Shown piece by piece: positions 42,664 to 52,511 of a stretch of DNA of 64,000 nucleotides. The DNA lies in assembly GCA_016928195.1 (NCBI GenBank), contig JAFGLF010000022.1, positions 1 to 64,000 on the forward strand, read 5' to 3'. The stretch's first letter is position 1. Each line of letters begins with the position of its first letter. The notes beneath the pieces were generated by a model that did not search any database, was not told the DNA's origin, and saw nothing but the letters and a program-made list of their open reading frames with translations. A program made the position numbers and the translations under genes. Origin of the DNA: Elusimicrobiota bacterium. Its GTDB lineage: Bacteria; Elusimicrobiota; UBA8919.

Positions 42664-43890
42664 ATGAAAAAAATAATTTTATTTACTTATATGTTTTTAT
42701 TTTTCAACACGGCTGATATCATGGCAGGCGTGCTTACCTGGAATGATACATTAAAAGAAGCGCTGTCTAAAAATCCTCAGATGGCCAACGCCCGCAATTC
42801 TTTGGAATTATCAAATATTTCTTATAAGAGTTCGTTCCTGAATTATTATCCTGATATTTCGGGAAGTATGGGAATGAGGGAATCCGATTCGGGTAATACT
42901 TCATATAGTTTAGGCTTAAGCGGGAATCTGTCCATATTTAAAGGTTTTAAGGATATAACTGAAATAAAAATAAGAAGAACCAATCTTTCCATACAGGAGG
43001 CAGCATACAAAAGAAGCCTGGCAGATTTTGTATACAACTTGCGGATATCATTTGCCCAGGTGCTAAAAGTCCAGATGACGGCAGAACTGCTTGATGATAT
43101 ACAAGCAAGAAGAAAAAATAATATGGAACTTGTTAATCTCAGGTATGAAGCAGGAAAAGAGGATAAAGGAGCATATCTCAAATCAGAAGCTGATTATTTA
43201 CAGGCAAAATATGAAACCCAAAAAGAGAAACGTAATTATAAAATAGTCAAATCGGAACTTTTAAAAAATATAGGTAAAGATATATATGAGGTCATAGATG
43301 TAACAGGTACCTTTAGTATCCCTGCAGTAAAAGAAGAACCTTCGAAAGAAATTCTTCAGATTAATCCCGATTATGTTATTGCAAAATACCGTCTGAAAGC
43401 TTCCGAATATGAATTAAAATATAAATACGGGGATTTCTATCCCAGTATAGGTTTAAGCGGCTCTGTTTCAAGATCAGGCGACAATTGGCCGCCTGAAGAA
43501 AATTCATGGAGTGCGGGGCTTTCTTTATCCTATCCTTTTTTTTCCGGCGGTCAGGATTTCTATGATTTAAAAAGTGCTAAGCTAAACAGATTAATGGCTG
43601 AAAATGACTTGAAAGATGCCGAACACGGATTGATGCTTCAAATAGAGAGTGCTTATAACGACCTTATCGATTCCATAGAATTTTACAAAGTAAGAGAGAA
43701 ATTTTATGCTGCCCGCAAAGAGCGTTCAGGAATTTCAAGAGAAAAATATATAAACGGACTTATATCATACCAGGATTGGGATAGCATAGAGAATGAATTT
43801 GTTAGTGCGCAGAAGTCGCTGCTTGACGCGGAGTACGGTGTTTTTGTGTCCTGGGCAAAGTGGCTTAAGGTAATTGGCGAGGAGGAGTAA
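42664..43890 (+). CDS. TolC-family outer-membrane efflux protein (1)
   Basis: 408 residues: signal peptide, then two TolC repeats rich in long coiled helices (LEEALSKNP-type start TLKEALSKNPQMANARNSLEL), with short strand blocks PDISGSMGM and PSIGLSGSVS. It should be the outer-membrane duct for the MacA/MacB pump downstream. The macA gene overlaps the stop (TAATG). Confidence 0.9.
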   Translation: MKKIILFTYMFLFFNTADIMAGVLTWNDTLKEALSKNPQMANARNSLELSNISYKSSFLNYYPDISGSMGMRESDSGNTSYSLGLSGNLSIFKGFKDITEIKIRRTNLSIQEAAYKRSLADFVYNLRISFAQVLKVQMTAELLDDIQARRKNNMELVNLRYEAGKEDKGAYLKSEADYLQAKYETQKEKRNYKIVKSELLKNIGKDIYEVIDVTGTFSIPAVKEEPSKEILQINPDYVIAKYRLKASEYELKYKYGDFYPSIGLSGSVSRSGDNWPPEENSWSAGLSLSYPFFSGGQDFYDLKSAKLNRLMAENDLKDAEHGLMLQIESAYNDLIDSIEFYKVREKFYAARKERSGISREKYINGLISYQDWDSIENEFVSAQKSLLDAEYGVFVSWAKWLKVIGEEE

Positions 43891-44834
43891 TGTTGAAGAA
43901 AATAATTAGTATATGTATAATTATATGTATATTAGGATTTGTTATATTTAAAGTTGCCGGTAAAAAGAAACAGGAAGTAAAATTCAGGGAAGTTAGTCCG
44001 GAGAGAGGAAGCATTTCGCTGACAGTTGAAACAAACGGGACAGTCAAGCCGAGAAACCGCCTGGAAATAAAACCGCCTATAGCGGGAAGAATAGATGAGA
44101 TACTTGTGAAAGAAGGTGCTGGAATAAAAAAAGGTGATATAGTTGCCTGGATGAGTTCTACTGAGAGAGCAGCTCTTCTTGATACTGCAAGAGCAAAAGG
44201 TGAGGAAGAACTAAAGAAATGGGCGGATGTGTATAAACCCACACCTATTATAGCACCGCTGACGGGTTTTATAATCAAAAGGAACACGGAACCGGGGCAG
44301 ACGGTGTCGTCATCAGATGCAATATTGGTTATGGCTGATGACCTCATACTAAAAGCTCAGGTAGACGAAACGGATATGGGAAAACTCGAAAAAGAACAGT
44401 CCGCAATTATTACACTGGATGCATATCCGGAAAATAAAATTCCCGGTAAAGTAGAGCATATAGCTTACGAATCAGAGATTATAAATAATGTCACTATATA
44501 TCAGGTGGATATAAGACCTTTGGAAAAACTGGATATGCTCCGTTCGGGCATGAGTGCGGATATAAAGATTGTAATTAAGAAAAAACAGGGTGTTTTGCTG
44601 CTTCCATCATATGCGGTTGAAGAAACTAAAAGAGGGAGTACGGTGATTGTAAGGACCGGTAAGGCCGAACCGGAAAGGAGAAAAATAAAAACCGGTATTG
44701 ATAACGGACAAATGATTGAAATCACCGAAGGCATAAATGGGAACGAAATAATACTGGTTGGTGCTGAATATGAAGGGGAAAACCGGTTTAGAAATTTTGG
44801 TGGCCTGCCCGGCATGAGCAATAGGAATAGATGA
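43890..44834 (+). CDS. macA: MacA-like periplasmic adaptor (HlyD family)
   Basis: 314 residues: one N-terminal anchor helix (IISICIIICILGFVIF), a biotinyl-lipoyl-like domain (GTVKPRNRLEIKPPIAGRIDEILVKEG split across about 48-74), a beta-barrel domain and a membrane-proximal domain. The helical hairpin is very short (about 20 residues), unlike typical MacA, so it may rely on TolC for length. It overlaps macB (ATGA). Confidence 0.85.
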   Translation: MLKKIISICIIICILGFVIFKVAGKKKQEVKFREVSPERGSISLTVETNGTVKPRNRLEIKPPIAGRIDEILVKEGAGIKKGDIVAWMSSTERAALLDTARAKGEEELKKWADVYKPTPIIAPLTGFIIKRNTEPGQTVSSSDAILVMADDLILKAQVDETDMGKLEKEQSAIITLDAYPENKIPGKVEHIAYESEIINNVTIYQVDIRPLEKLDMLRSGMSADIKIVIKKKQGVLLLPSYAVEETKRGSTVIVRTGKAEPERRKIKTGIDNGQMIEITEGINGNEIILVGAEYEGENRFRNFGGLPGMSNRNR

Positions 44835-46783
44835 TATCAATAAAAAACCTGTCTAAAACCTACCATTTAGGCGAAATAACAGTAGAAGCCCTTAAAAACA
44901 TATCATTGGAAATCAGCGAGGGTGAATTCGTTGCGATTACCGGTCATTCTGGCAGCGGTAAATCCACGATGCTTCATATTCTCGGGTTGCTGGATAAAAT
45001 TGACAGCGGCTCATATAAATTGAACGGGATCGAAGTTGCGGGACTTACCGATAATGAGCTCGCTTCTCTTCGTAATGAACAGATTGGATTTGTTTTCCAG
45101 ACATTTAATCTGCTGCCGAGATTAAGCGCAAAAGAAAATGTAGAACTGCCTCTTATATATACTCCTGATTTCAGGAAAAGGAATTTTAAATCATCTGATA
45201 AGATTCTGGAAAGAGTGGGCCTGGCAAAAAGAAGCCATCATAATCCCAATGAATTGTCTGGAGGAGAAAGGCAGAGAGTTGCTATTGCAAGGGCATTGCT
45301 TAAGAATCCCGGTCTTATTCTGGCTGATGAGCCGACAGGTAATCTTGACAGTGTTACTTCGGAAGAAATCATGGATATTTTTAAAGAATTGAATGAAGAA
45401 GGCAGAACGGTAGTAATGATTACCCATGAGCAGGAACTTGCAAAACAGGCCAATAGAATAATAAAACTTCTCGACGGCAGGATTATATCTGATGAAAGCA
45501 TAAGAAAAAATCGTAATTTGAATAAATCGGAAAAAAATAATATAAAAATTAAGCTGCATAGTTTTAATTTGATACAGGTAAAAAATTATTTTACTCAGGC
45601 CATAAAGTCCTTATTATCCAATAAAACCAGATCAGTTCTTTCAATAATGGGTGTTCTTATAGGCGTAACCGCTGTTATTGCTATGCTTGCTCTCGGCGCA
45701 GGTGCCAGGGAGGATATAAAGCAGAGACTTGCCCATCTGGGTTCTAACCTGTTGAGTGTCAGACCTAATAGGCGTGCAATGAGAAGTATTGCAGCCAATT
45801 CCGGCTTTGCAATAAGATTGACTGAAAAAGACGGAGAAGCTGTCCGAAGGATCCCGCTTGTAGATAAAGTGAGCCCTACGGTTGACGGCAGTGCGCAGGT
45901 AGTTTACGGCAGTAAAAACAAAAATACAACTGTTATAGGCGCAACACCTGATTATGAATACATACAATCTTATACTCCGGTAATGGGCAGGTTTTTTGAT
46001 AACAAAGAAATGGTTTCCAGGGAAAGAGTTGCTCTTCTCGGGAAATCCGTTATCGATACTTTATTTGAAAATGAATATCCTGTCGGGAAAAATATAAAGA
46101 TAAACAGAATTAGTTTTAAAGTAATAGGCGTTCTTCCCGAAAAGGGTTCCAGCGGCTGGCGGGACCAGGATGACCAGATTATTATTCCACTTAATACCGC
46201 TATGTACCGCCTGTTTGGCAATAAGTACGTGGATGGTATAGAAGTAAAAGTCAAAAGTGAAGAAGATATGCCAATTGTACAGTCTGAGGTACAAAGGATT
46301 ATTGCGAAAAGACAGAAGCTGCCGGATGATAAAAAAGAATTGATAGAAGTAAGGAATTCGGCTGAGATACAGGAGGCGGTTTCTTCAACCGCCAATACGT
46401 TTGCTTGGCTGCTTGGTTCAATAGCGTTTATCAGTCTTCTTGTAGGCGGAATAGGCATTATGAACATAATGCTGGTTTCCGTAACTGAGAGAACAAGAGA
46501 AATAGGTATACGCAAGGCAATAGGAGCAAACAACAAGGATATCCTTTCTCAATTCATAATTGAAACCGTTGCTATATGTATTATAGGCGGGGTTATGGGA
46601 ATAATACTGGGAGCGATCATAACTATTGGGCTTTCAAAATTTGCCGGCTGGAGTACTAAAATATCATTTTTTTCAGTAGCACTGGCTTTTGTATTTTCTG
46701 CTTTAATAGGATTATTTTTCGGATTATGGCCCGCAAGAAAAGCATCAAAATTAAATCCAATAGATGCCTTAAGATACGAATAA
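44831..46783 (+). CDS. macB: MacB-type ABC transporter (fused ATPase and permease)
   Basis: 650 residues. The ATPase is at 1-230 with Walker A HSGSGKST (39-46), signature LSGGERQ (142-148) and Walker B LILADEP (162-168). A membrane helix near 272 leads to the large periplasmic domain, and three helices are at the C-terminus (AFISLLVGGIGIMNIMLVSV and following) ending NPIDALRYE. It forms a tripartite pump with MacA and TolC that drives substrates across the outer membrane. Confidence 0.93.
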   Translation: MISIKNLSKTYHLGEITVEALKNISLEISEGEFVAITGHSGSGKSTMLHILGLLDKIDSGSYKLNGIEVAGLTDNELASLRNEQIGFVFQTFNLLPRLSAKENVELPLIYTPDFRKRNFKSSDKILERVGLAKRSHHNPNELSGGERQRVAIARALLKNPGLILADEPTGNLDSVTSEEIMDIFKELNEEGRTVVMITHEQELAKQANRIIKLLDGRIISDESIRKNRNLNKSEKNNIKIKLHSFNLIQVKNYFTQAIKSLLSNKTRSVLSIMGVLIGVTAVIAMLALGAGAREDIKQRLAHLGSNLLSVRPNRRAMRSIAANSGFAIRLTEKDGEAVRRIPLVDKVSPTVDGSAQVVYGSKNKNTTVIGATPDYEYIQSYTPVMGRFFDNKEMVSRERVALLGKSVIDTLFENEYPVGKNIKINRISFKVIGVLPEKGSSGWRDQDDQIIIPLNTAMYRLFGNKYVDGIEVKVKSEEDMPIVQSEVQRIIAKRQKLPDDKKELIEVRNSAEIQEAVSSTANTFAWLLGSIAFISLLVGGIGIMNIMLVSVTERTREIGIRKAIGANNKDILSQFIIETVAICIIGGVMGIILGAIITIGLSKFAGWSTKISFFSVALAFVFSALIGLFFGLWPARKASKLNPIDALRYE

Positions 46784-46796
46784 AAAATAAAAAATT

Positions 46797-49700
46797 ATGA
46801 GTATATTGGAAAAATTTATAGCATATTTTGTTAACCGTCACCTGCTGACAAATTTGATGTTTGTCGTGGTTTTTATTGGCGGGATATTTGCGTGGAAGCA
46901 TACAAGTAAAGAGGAGATGCCGGACATAGAGTTTGACCATGCAAATGTAACAGCCAGATATCCTGGCGCAACCGCCGAAGAAGTGGAACATTTTGTTACA
47001 AAACCACTTGAGGACCAGATAAAAGGTATCGACGGTGTTTACAGAATCACAAGCACATCCAGCGACGGTGGTTGCAGTATTAGTATTGATTTTGAACAGG
47101 GCTATCCTGATATTGATGAAGCATTGATGGAAGTAAGAAATGCGGTCCTCGACGTAAGACTGCCTGATGACGTAATAGACGACCCCGAAGTGCATGTGTG
47201 GAAAACCACAAAAATGGCGATTATAGACATAATGTTGATAGATACCAACAGGCATCTTCTGGATATACCGTCACGTAAGAGACTCCAGAGGTATGCCTAT
47301 ACACTTGAGCAACAACTCCTGAATATGCCGGAAATAAACAGTGTTGATAAGTCAGCATATCTTCAGGAAGAAATACAAATCATGGTTGACCCGGATAAAT
47401 TAAGGAAATTCGATATTCCCTTTAATACCGTAATGAGAGAGGTCAGAAACAACCATGTCCGCCAGCCTGCCGGAAGTATTGAGATAAAGACCGAACCGAA
47501 AGTAACACTGCTATCGGAACTTGATACAGTCGGAAAATTAAACGACCTTGTCATCCAGGGCGGTTTTGAGGGTCAGGTTGTCAGGCTCAATGAAGTAGCA
47601 GATATTGTTAGTGGTTATGTAAAGAATAAAGCGATTATAAAAGTCAACGGTCACGAGGCGGTAATGCTCCGTGCGGTTAAAAATAGTTCCTATGGTATAC
47701 TCGAGGCGATTAAGGCGGTTAATAAAAAAACCGAGACCTTCCGGAAGAATAGTCTTGTTGGTACAGGGATTGAACTTGTTTTGCTTGATGATGAATCTGT
47801 AGATTTGAAAAACAGGTTAAACATTGTTATATCCAATGGTACAATAGGGTTTATATTAATATTAATCATGCTTTTTATTTTTCTGGATTTTAAATCAGGT
47901 ATCTGGGTGGCTATGGGTATACCTTTTACAGTTTGCTTCTCAATGATCTGCATATCAATGGTGGGGTACACCATCAATAATGTGACCCTTGCAGCCGCTA
48001 TAATAGTTTTGGGGATGATCGTTGATGACGCTATTGTTGTTTCTGAGAATATCACTCGTTTGCGTTTCGAAGGCATGGCTTCCGAAGAGTCTGCTGTAAA
48101 AGGAACCGCATTTGTTTTCACTCCTGTAATAGCAAGTATACTAACCACATGTATCGCATTTATGCCTCTTTTATTTTTCAGTACCAGATTCGGCAGGATG
48201 CTTATATTTGTACCGCCGATTATATTTTTTATGTTAGGAGCAAGTCTTCTGGAGTCTCTTATAATACTTCCGGGACACATGTACCTGGATTTTACGGTAT
48301 TTAATAAGATTATAAATGGATTCGGGAAAAAAGGGCCGCGAAATAATGAAAAACACTGGTTTAATAAAGTAGAAGATTCCTACGGAGGATTTCTTGAAAG
48401 AGTTTTATCTTTTAAATGGGGTGTATTTGTTATATTTATTATTTTGTTTATTTTTTCGGGTTATATAATAAGAACAAAGATGAAATTTGTTATGTTCCCG
48501 AACGAAGAGACAAGAGATATTACCATAACCGGCGAGGCACCGTTTGAAGCTGACAGGTTTGATACCGCAAGGCTTACGAGGCAGGTTGAGGATATAATTG
48601 TTCCGTACCTTGGGAAAGAAGTTATAGGTTTCAGAACCATGATAGCAAGAAGCAGGCGGGGAAGAGCCGTAGAAGAAAATAAGTTCCGGATGAATGTTGA
48701 GATAGTGCCGAAAGAAAAACGAAAAAAATCCGCGGACCAGTTGATTAGGGAATGGGAGAAACATTTTTCGGATATAAAAGACCTAAAAGAAATAAAAACC
48801 TTAAAAAGCCGGTGGGGACATGCCAGCGGAAGTCCTATAGAGATTATAGTACAGGAAAATAATGATGAAATAAGAAACACGGTTGCCGAGCAACTGGCTG
48901 AAACCATGAAGAAACATCCTGCACTTTTAAATGTTGAGATAGAACGTCCGCTTGAAAATCCGGAGTATAAGATAAGCCTTAGACGTGAAAAGATAAAGAG
49001 GCTGTCTATAAATCCCGGTGATATATCCTCCACACTGAGAGCAGCGTTGGAAGGTTCAGTTATTTACGAATTATCTCAGGGCGATGAGGAAGTGGATGTC
49101 AGATTTACTATCGTTGAACCGGCAAAGGATGATATTGAAAAAATCCTGGATATCCCTATAGAAAATGCGGGGGATTACCTTGTACCTTTAAGGGATATAG
49201 TGGATGTTAAGAAAACCGTAACTCCGAATTCCATCGAAAGGAAAGACTATAAAAGAATAACAACCGTTTTTGCGGATATAAAGAAAGAGTCCGGTTTAAC
49301 ACCTCTTAATATAGCTGAGGACCTTGAAAATAGAGTGTTCCCGGAAGTCCTATCCAAGTATCCTACAACATTGCTTAATTTTGAAGGAGAAGTAAAGGAT
49401 ACGCGCGAATCAAAGGGAGATTTTACAAATGCAATTATTATGGCAGTTCTACTTATCTATATTGTACTTGTACTTCTGCTGAATTCATTGACCAAACCTC
49501 TTATAATTATGCTGGCGATACCTTTCGGAATTGTAGGTATAGTACTTGCTTTCTGGCTTCACGGCAAAGTTTTTTTTGGGTTTTTTGCCGCTATCGGGGC
49601 GGTAGGATTGGCAGGCGTTGTTGTTAACGATTCAATAATTATGCTTGTTAAGCTGGAAAGAGAGTTGAGAGGTAATAAAGGCGCACGGGCGTCGAACCAG

Positions 49701-49958
49701 CAGATTGCGTCTATATCCAAGACCAGGCTGAGGGCTGTTCTTCTTACTACATTGACGACTGTCGCGGGTCTTCTGCCTACAGCATATGGGTTTACCGGGT
49801 ATGATGCCATGCTTGCCGAGATGATGCTGGCTTTGACATGGGGATTATTATTCGGAACAAGCATCACGCTTATTCTGATACCCAGTGTGTACAGCTTCCA
49901 TCAGGACGTTAAAGCATTTTTCAGGACGAAGTTTATCGGAGAACACAATAATGTGTAG
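46797..49958 (+). CDS. RND-family efflux pump (AcrB-like)
   Basis: 1053 residues, full RND length, twelve helices and two large periplasmic loops. Family marks are YPGATAEEVEHFVTKPLED near 55-73 and the proton-relay Asp pair GMIVDDAIVVSENITRLRF in helix 4. It couples the proton gradient to export. It lies directly after macB and before a second TolC, so adaptor sharing is likely: no second adaptor gene is present. Confidence 0.93.
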   Translation: MSILEKFIAYFVNRHLLTNLMFVVVFIGGIFAWKHTSKEEMPDIEFDHANVTARYPGATAEEVEHFVTKPLEDQIKGIDGVYRITSTSSDGGCSISIDFEQGYPDIDEALMEVRNAVLDVRLPDDVIDDPEVHVWKTTKMAIIDIMLIDTNRHLLDIPSRKRLQRYAYTLEQQLLNMPEINSVDKSAYLQEEIQIMVDPDKLRKFDIPFNTVMREVRNNHVRQPAGSIEIKTEPKVTLLSELDTVGKLNDLVIQGGFEGQVVRLNEVADIVSGYVKNKAIIKVNGHEAVMLRAVKNSSYGILEAIKAVNKKTETFRKNSLVGTGIELVLLDDESVDLKNRLNIVISNGTIGFILILIMLFIFLDFKSGIWVAMGIPFTVCFSMICISMVGYTINNVTLAAAIIVLGMIVDDAIVVSENITRLRFEGMASEESAVKGTAFVFTPVIASILTTCIAFMPLLFFSTRFGRMLIFVPPIIFFMLGASLLESLIILPGHMYLDFTVFNKIINGFGKKGPRNNEKHWFNKVEDSYGGFLERVLSFKWGVFVIFIILFIFSGYIIRTKMKFVMFPNEETRDITITGEAPFEADRFDTARLTRQVEDIIVPYLGKEVIGFRTMIARSRRGRAVEENKFRMNVEIVPKEKRKKSADQLIREWEKHFSDIKDLKEIKTLKSRWGHASGSPIEIIVQENNDEIRNTVAEQLAETMKKHPALLNVEIERPLENPEYKISLRREKIKRLSINPGDISSTLRAALEGSVIYELSQGDEEVDVRFTIVEPAKDDIEKILDIPIENAGDYLVPLRDIVDVKKTVTPNSIERKDYKRITTVFADIKKESGLTPLNIAEDLENRVFPEVLSKYPTTLLNFEGEVKDTRESKGDFTNAIIMAVLLIYIVLVLLLNSLTKPLIIMLAIPFGIVGIVLAFWLHGKVFFGFFAAIGAVGLAGVVVNDSIIMLVKLERELRGNKGARASNQQIASISKTRLRAVLLTTLTTVAGLLPTAYGFTGYDAMLAEMMLALTWGLLFGTSITLILIPSVYSFHQDVKAFFRTKFIGEHNNV

Positions 49959-51381
49959 AATTGTGAGGAACAATGTGCTTGTATATATTTTAGCAGCGGC
50001 GATGTTTATGTCGAATATCATTCCTGCTTATGCCGGGAATGAGAGAGGTGCCGATAGTGTACGTGTAATGCCGATGGGAGAATTTATAGAAAAAGCAGTC
50101 GAAAACGACACGATTTTTGAGGCGATACTTATTGATGAACTTACATTAAGATACAGAAAAGACCTGAACCTGCCTGCTAAAGACCTTATATTGGAAATTA
50201 AGAGCCAATATGAATTCTTTCTCGACTATGATAAAAGTGATCCGGCTGCTACAATTTCCTTAAGCAAACTTTTCCCTTATACTGGTACGGATATTAGTGC
50301 TCAGTATTCAACAATGCCGTCTGCCAGTTCCGACAAAAATAGTTCCGATTTCACATTGTTTATTTCACAGCCGATTGCCAGTAATGCCTTTGGAAAGGCA
50401 ACGCTTCTTCAGGACAGGATCATAGGTACGGAAATAGATGTTATAAGACACCAGATAATCGAGGCATACGAGGACTATATGGCAACCGTTATAACGGCAT
50501 ATTATAACTGGTATCTGGCTTATGAGAATTTGAAGATAGGCGAATCGTCCTATGAACAGAATTCCAGGTTATTGGAAAATGTCAAAAACCGCCGAAGCAG
50601 CAGTATAGCTCTCCCTATAGATGTCAATAAGGTAAATATACAGATTTTGGCAAAAAAAGAAGATTTAATAAAACTACAGGAAAAGTATGAAAACATACTT
50701 AATTTTATAAAACAGATAATCAGATACAAAGGGAATGAAACCATAGTACCGGCTGATCCGCTCACACACGATAATAGAGATATTGTATTTGAAGATGAGT
50801 ATGGGAAATTTATACAGACCAGCCGTACGTACCAAGTATTAAACCTTTTAGAAGAAAAGAGTTCGCTGGAAGTAAAAAAAGACGCTGATGATTTATTACC
50901 GTCAACAAATTTATTGCTTGGTTATGAAGTGGAAGGCGAAGATATGGGGATAAAGAATCCGGATAGTTTACTTTTTGCCGGAGTGTCGCTAAAATGGCCG
51001 TTCCCCAGCCAGAAAGAACGTGCCGAATATGAAGTATCAAAAATAGAAGACCGAAAAACCCGGTTATCCAACAAAAACAAATATGTCCAGCTGCATACAG
51101 ATTTAAAAGGACTTTTTATTCAGATTGAAAGGGAAAAAAAGCTGATATCCATAGCTGAGGAGAAAATCAAACTTGCGGAATCTATATTGAAGGATGAAAC
51201 GAAGAATTACTCTTACGGCAAAGTCTCGCTGAATGATTTTATAGATGCTGTCAACAGGGTAGACGAAAATAAGTTTAATAAGATACTAAGATCCGTAGAA
51301 CTCAAAATTCTTATGACAGAATGGCTCAGGATGACGGATCAATTAGTTTCAAAAAAAGATATAAAAAAAATTCCTGAATAA
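49951..51381 (+). CDS. TolC-family outer-membrane efflux protein (2)
   Basis: About 476 residues: signal peptide (LVYILAAAMFMSNIIPAYA), then TolC-like helical repeats (MGEFIEKAVENDTIFEAIL, DRIIGTEIDVIRHQIIEAYEDYMAT). The ATG overlaps the RND stop, with ggag nine bases before. An upstream in-frame extension would run into the pump gene. Probably the duct for the RND pump. The hairpin at 51455 marks the operon end. Confidence 0.87.
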   Translation: MCRIVRNNVLVYILAAAMFMSNIIPAYAGNERGADSVRVMPMGEFIEKAVENDTIFEAILIDELTLRYRKDLNLPAKDLILEIKSQYEFFLDYDKSDPAATISLSKLFPYTGTDISAQYSTMPSASSDKNSSDFTLFISQPIASNAFGKATLLQDRIIGTEIDVIRHQIIEAYEDYMATVITAYYNWYLAYENLKIGESSYEQNSRLLENVKNRRSSSIALPIDVNKVNIQILAKKEDLIKLQEKYENILNFIKQIIRYKGNETIVPADPLTHDNRDIVFEDEYGKFIQTSRTYQVLNLLEEKSSLEVKKDADDLLPSTNLLLGYEVEGEDMGIKNPDSLLFAGVSLKWPFPSQKERAEYEVSKIEDRKTRLSNKNKYVQLHTDLKGLFIQIEREKKLISIAEEKIKLAESILKDETKNYSYGKVSLNDFIDAVNRVDENKFNKILRSVELKILMTEWLRMTDQLVSKKDIKKIPE

Positions 51382-51454
51382 ATACCACTATTAAGATATT
51401 TTCTCCTGCTTGCCTATAAACTCTGCTGTTGAATATTTTTCTGAAATTGTATTG

Positions 51455-51486
51455 CCCCGCCACCCCGATTTATCGGGGTGGTGGGG
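51455..51486 (+). terminator. Hairpin ending the efflux operon, abutting a -35 box
   Basis: A 15-pair stem with one G-T wobble (ccccgccaccccgat with its complement) and a tiny loop. The last base of the stem is followed directly by TTGACA. Confidence 0.7.
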
Positions 51487-51515
51487 TTGACAAATGTTTA
51501 AAATTTTGTTAAATT
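51487..51515 (+). promoter_or_regulatory. Promoter of the FecR-domain gene
   Basis: TTGACA, 17-base spacer, TAAATT. It gives a leader of about 23 bases carrying the ggaggtgg ribosome site. Confidence 0.65.
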
Positions 51516-51544
51516 GATATCAAATAATACGGGAGGTGGTTTGA

Positions 51545-52399
51545 ATGATTCTTATTCTAACTAAAGCAAAAACCTGGTCATCGCTGATGTTATTAGCTTT
51601 TATTTATTCTTTATTACCCACACCCTGTCTTTGTGCTGAAACATATTACGGTGAAATCGGGGAGGTAAAGGGTACTGTTGAAATTCTTCAGGATGGTGAG
51701 GAAGAGTGGATACCTGCCGTTGGAGAAATGCCGGTTCAGTTAAAAGACCGTGTAAAAACCGCTGAAAAATCCTCCTGTAATTTGGAGCTGGACGACGGCT
51801 CTCTCATATATATAGGAGAGAACACTGAAACCTCGGTTGAGATTCTTGACATCACCGGGAAAAAACACGAATCAAAAATTTCACTGTGGTTCGGGAAACT
51901 CATAGCAAACATTAAAAAATCGAAACAGACAAAAATGAGTGTTCATACACCAACCGCGATCTGTGCGGTAAGGGGAACTGAGTTTGCTGTTGAGACAGAA
52001 GGCGAAGAAAGCAGTGTGGGTGTTTTTGACGGTCAGGTAGGTGTTAAAAGTACAGAAGATGCTGAGGATGAAGAAGAGATTTCGATTGATCCTGATCAGG
52101 AAACCACTGTTATGAAAGGTAACCCTCCCCGCCCGCCGCGTAAACTTTCTGAAGACATGCTTAAATATAAAGAAAGGAATGAAAAATTAAGAGAAAGGGT
52201 TAAATTATTAAAGGAACGTCTTAAACGAACGTCTTTAAAAGACCGTCTAAAGAAAAGAAACGAGGCATTGGGTAAGTTTAAAGAGTTAAGAGAAAAACGG
52301 CTCAAACAGAAGGAAAAACTTAAAGAACAGAGAGACAAACTTAAAGGACAGAGAGATACACTAAAGAACAGGTCAATAGGCGGTAAAGGAAGAAAATAA
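51545..52399 (+). CDS. FecR-domain secreted protein with basic coiled-coil tail
   Basis: 284 residues: signal peptide (core SLMLLAFIYSLLPTPCLCA), FecR domain at about 35-165 (GEVKGTVEILQDG, LDDGSLIYIGENTE, ICAVRGTEFAVE, VFDGQVGV), and a 100-residue highly charged, Lys/Arg/Glu-rich coiled coil. It is FecR-like only in its outer domain and has no sigma partner, so it is more likely a periplasmic or surface structural protein. Good ribosome site. Confidence 0.85.
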   Translation: MILILTKAKTWSSLMLLAFIYSLLPTPCLCAETYYGEIGEVKGTVEILQDGEEEWIPAVGEMPVQLKDRVKTAEKSSCNLELDDGSLIYIGENTETSVEILDITGKKHESKISLWFGKLIANIKKSKQTKMSVHTPTAICAVRGTEFAVETEGEESSVGVFDGQVGVKSTEDAEDEEEISIDPDQETTVMKGNPPRPPRKLSEDMLKYKERNEKLRERVKLLKERLKRTSLKDRLKKRNEALGKFKELREKRLKQKEKLKEQRDKLKGQRDTLKNRSIGGKGRK

Positions 52400-52430
52400 C
52401 TTTTTTCCTATCACCAATTTTAAATTTAAG

Positions 52431-52469
52431 AAAGCCCCCCTGTCTTATAAATATAGCAGGGGGGTTTTT
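52431..52469 (+). terminator. Rho-independent terminator after the FecR gene
   Basis: An eight-pair G/C stem (cccccctg/cagggggg) with a 14-base loop, preceded by aaag and followed by ttttta. Confidence 0.88.
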
Positions 52470-52473
52470 ATTA

Positions 52474-52502
52474 TTGACATTTTTTGAGTTTTTTTATATA
52501 TT
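52474..52502 (+). promoter_or_regulatory. Promoter of the DUF502 gene, near-leaderless
   Basis: TTGACA, 17-base spacer, TATATT at 52497-52502. Nine bases separate it from the ATG at 52512, with no ribosome site. Confidence 0.78.
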
Positions 52503-52511
52503 ATATTCATA

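Noticed and set aside
45970-48280. Long antisense frames opposite macB and the RND pump
   Set aside because: These mirror the codon pattern of the real genes and show no domain.
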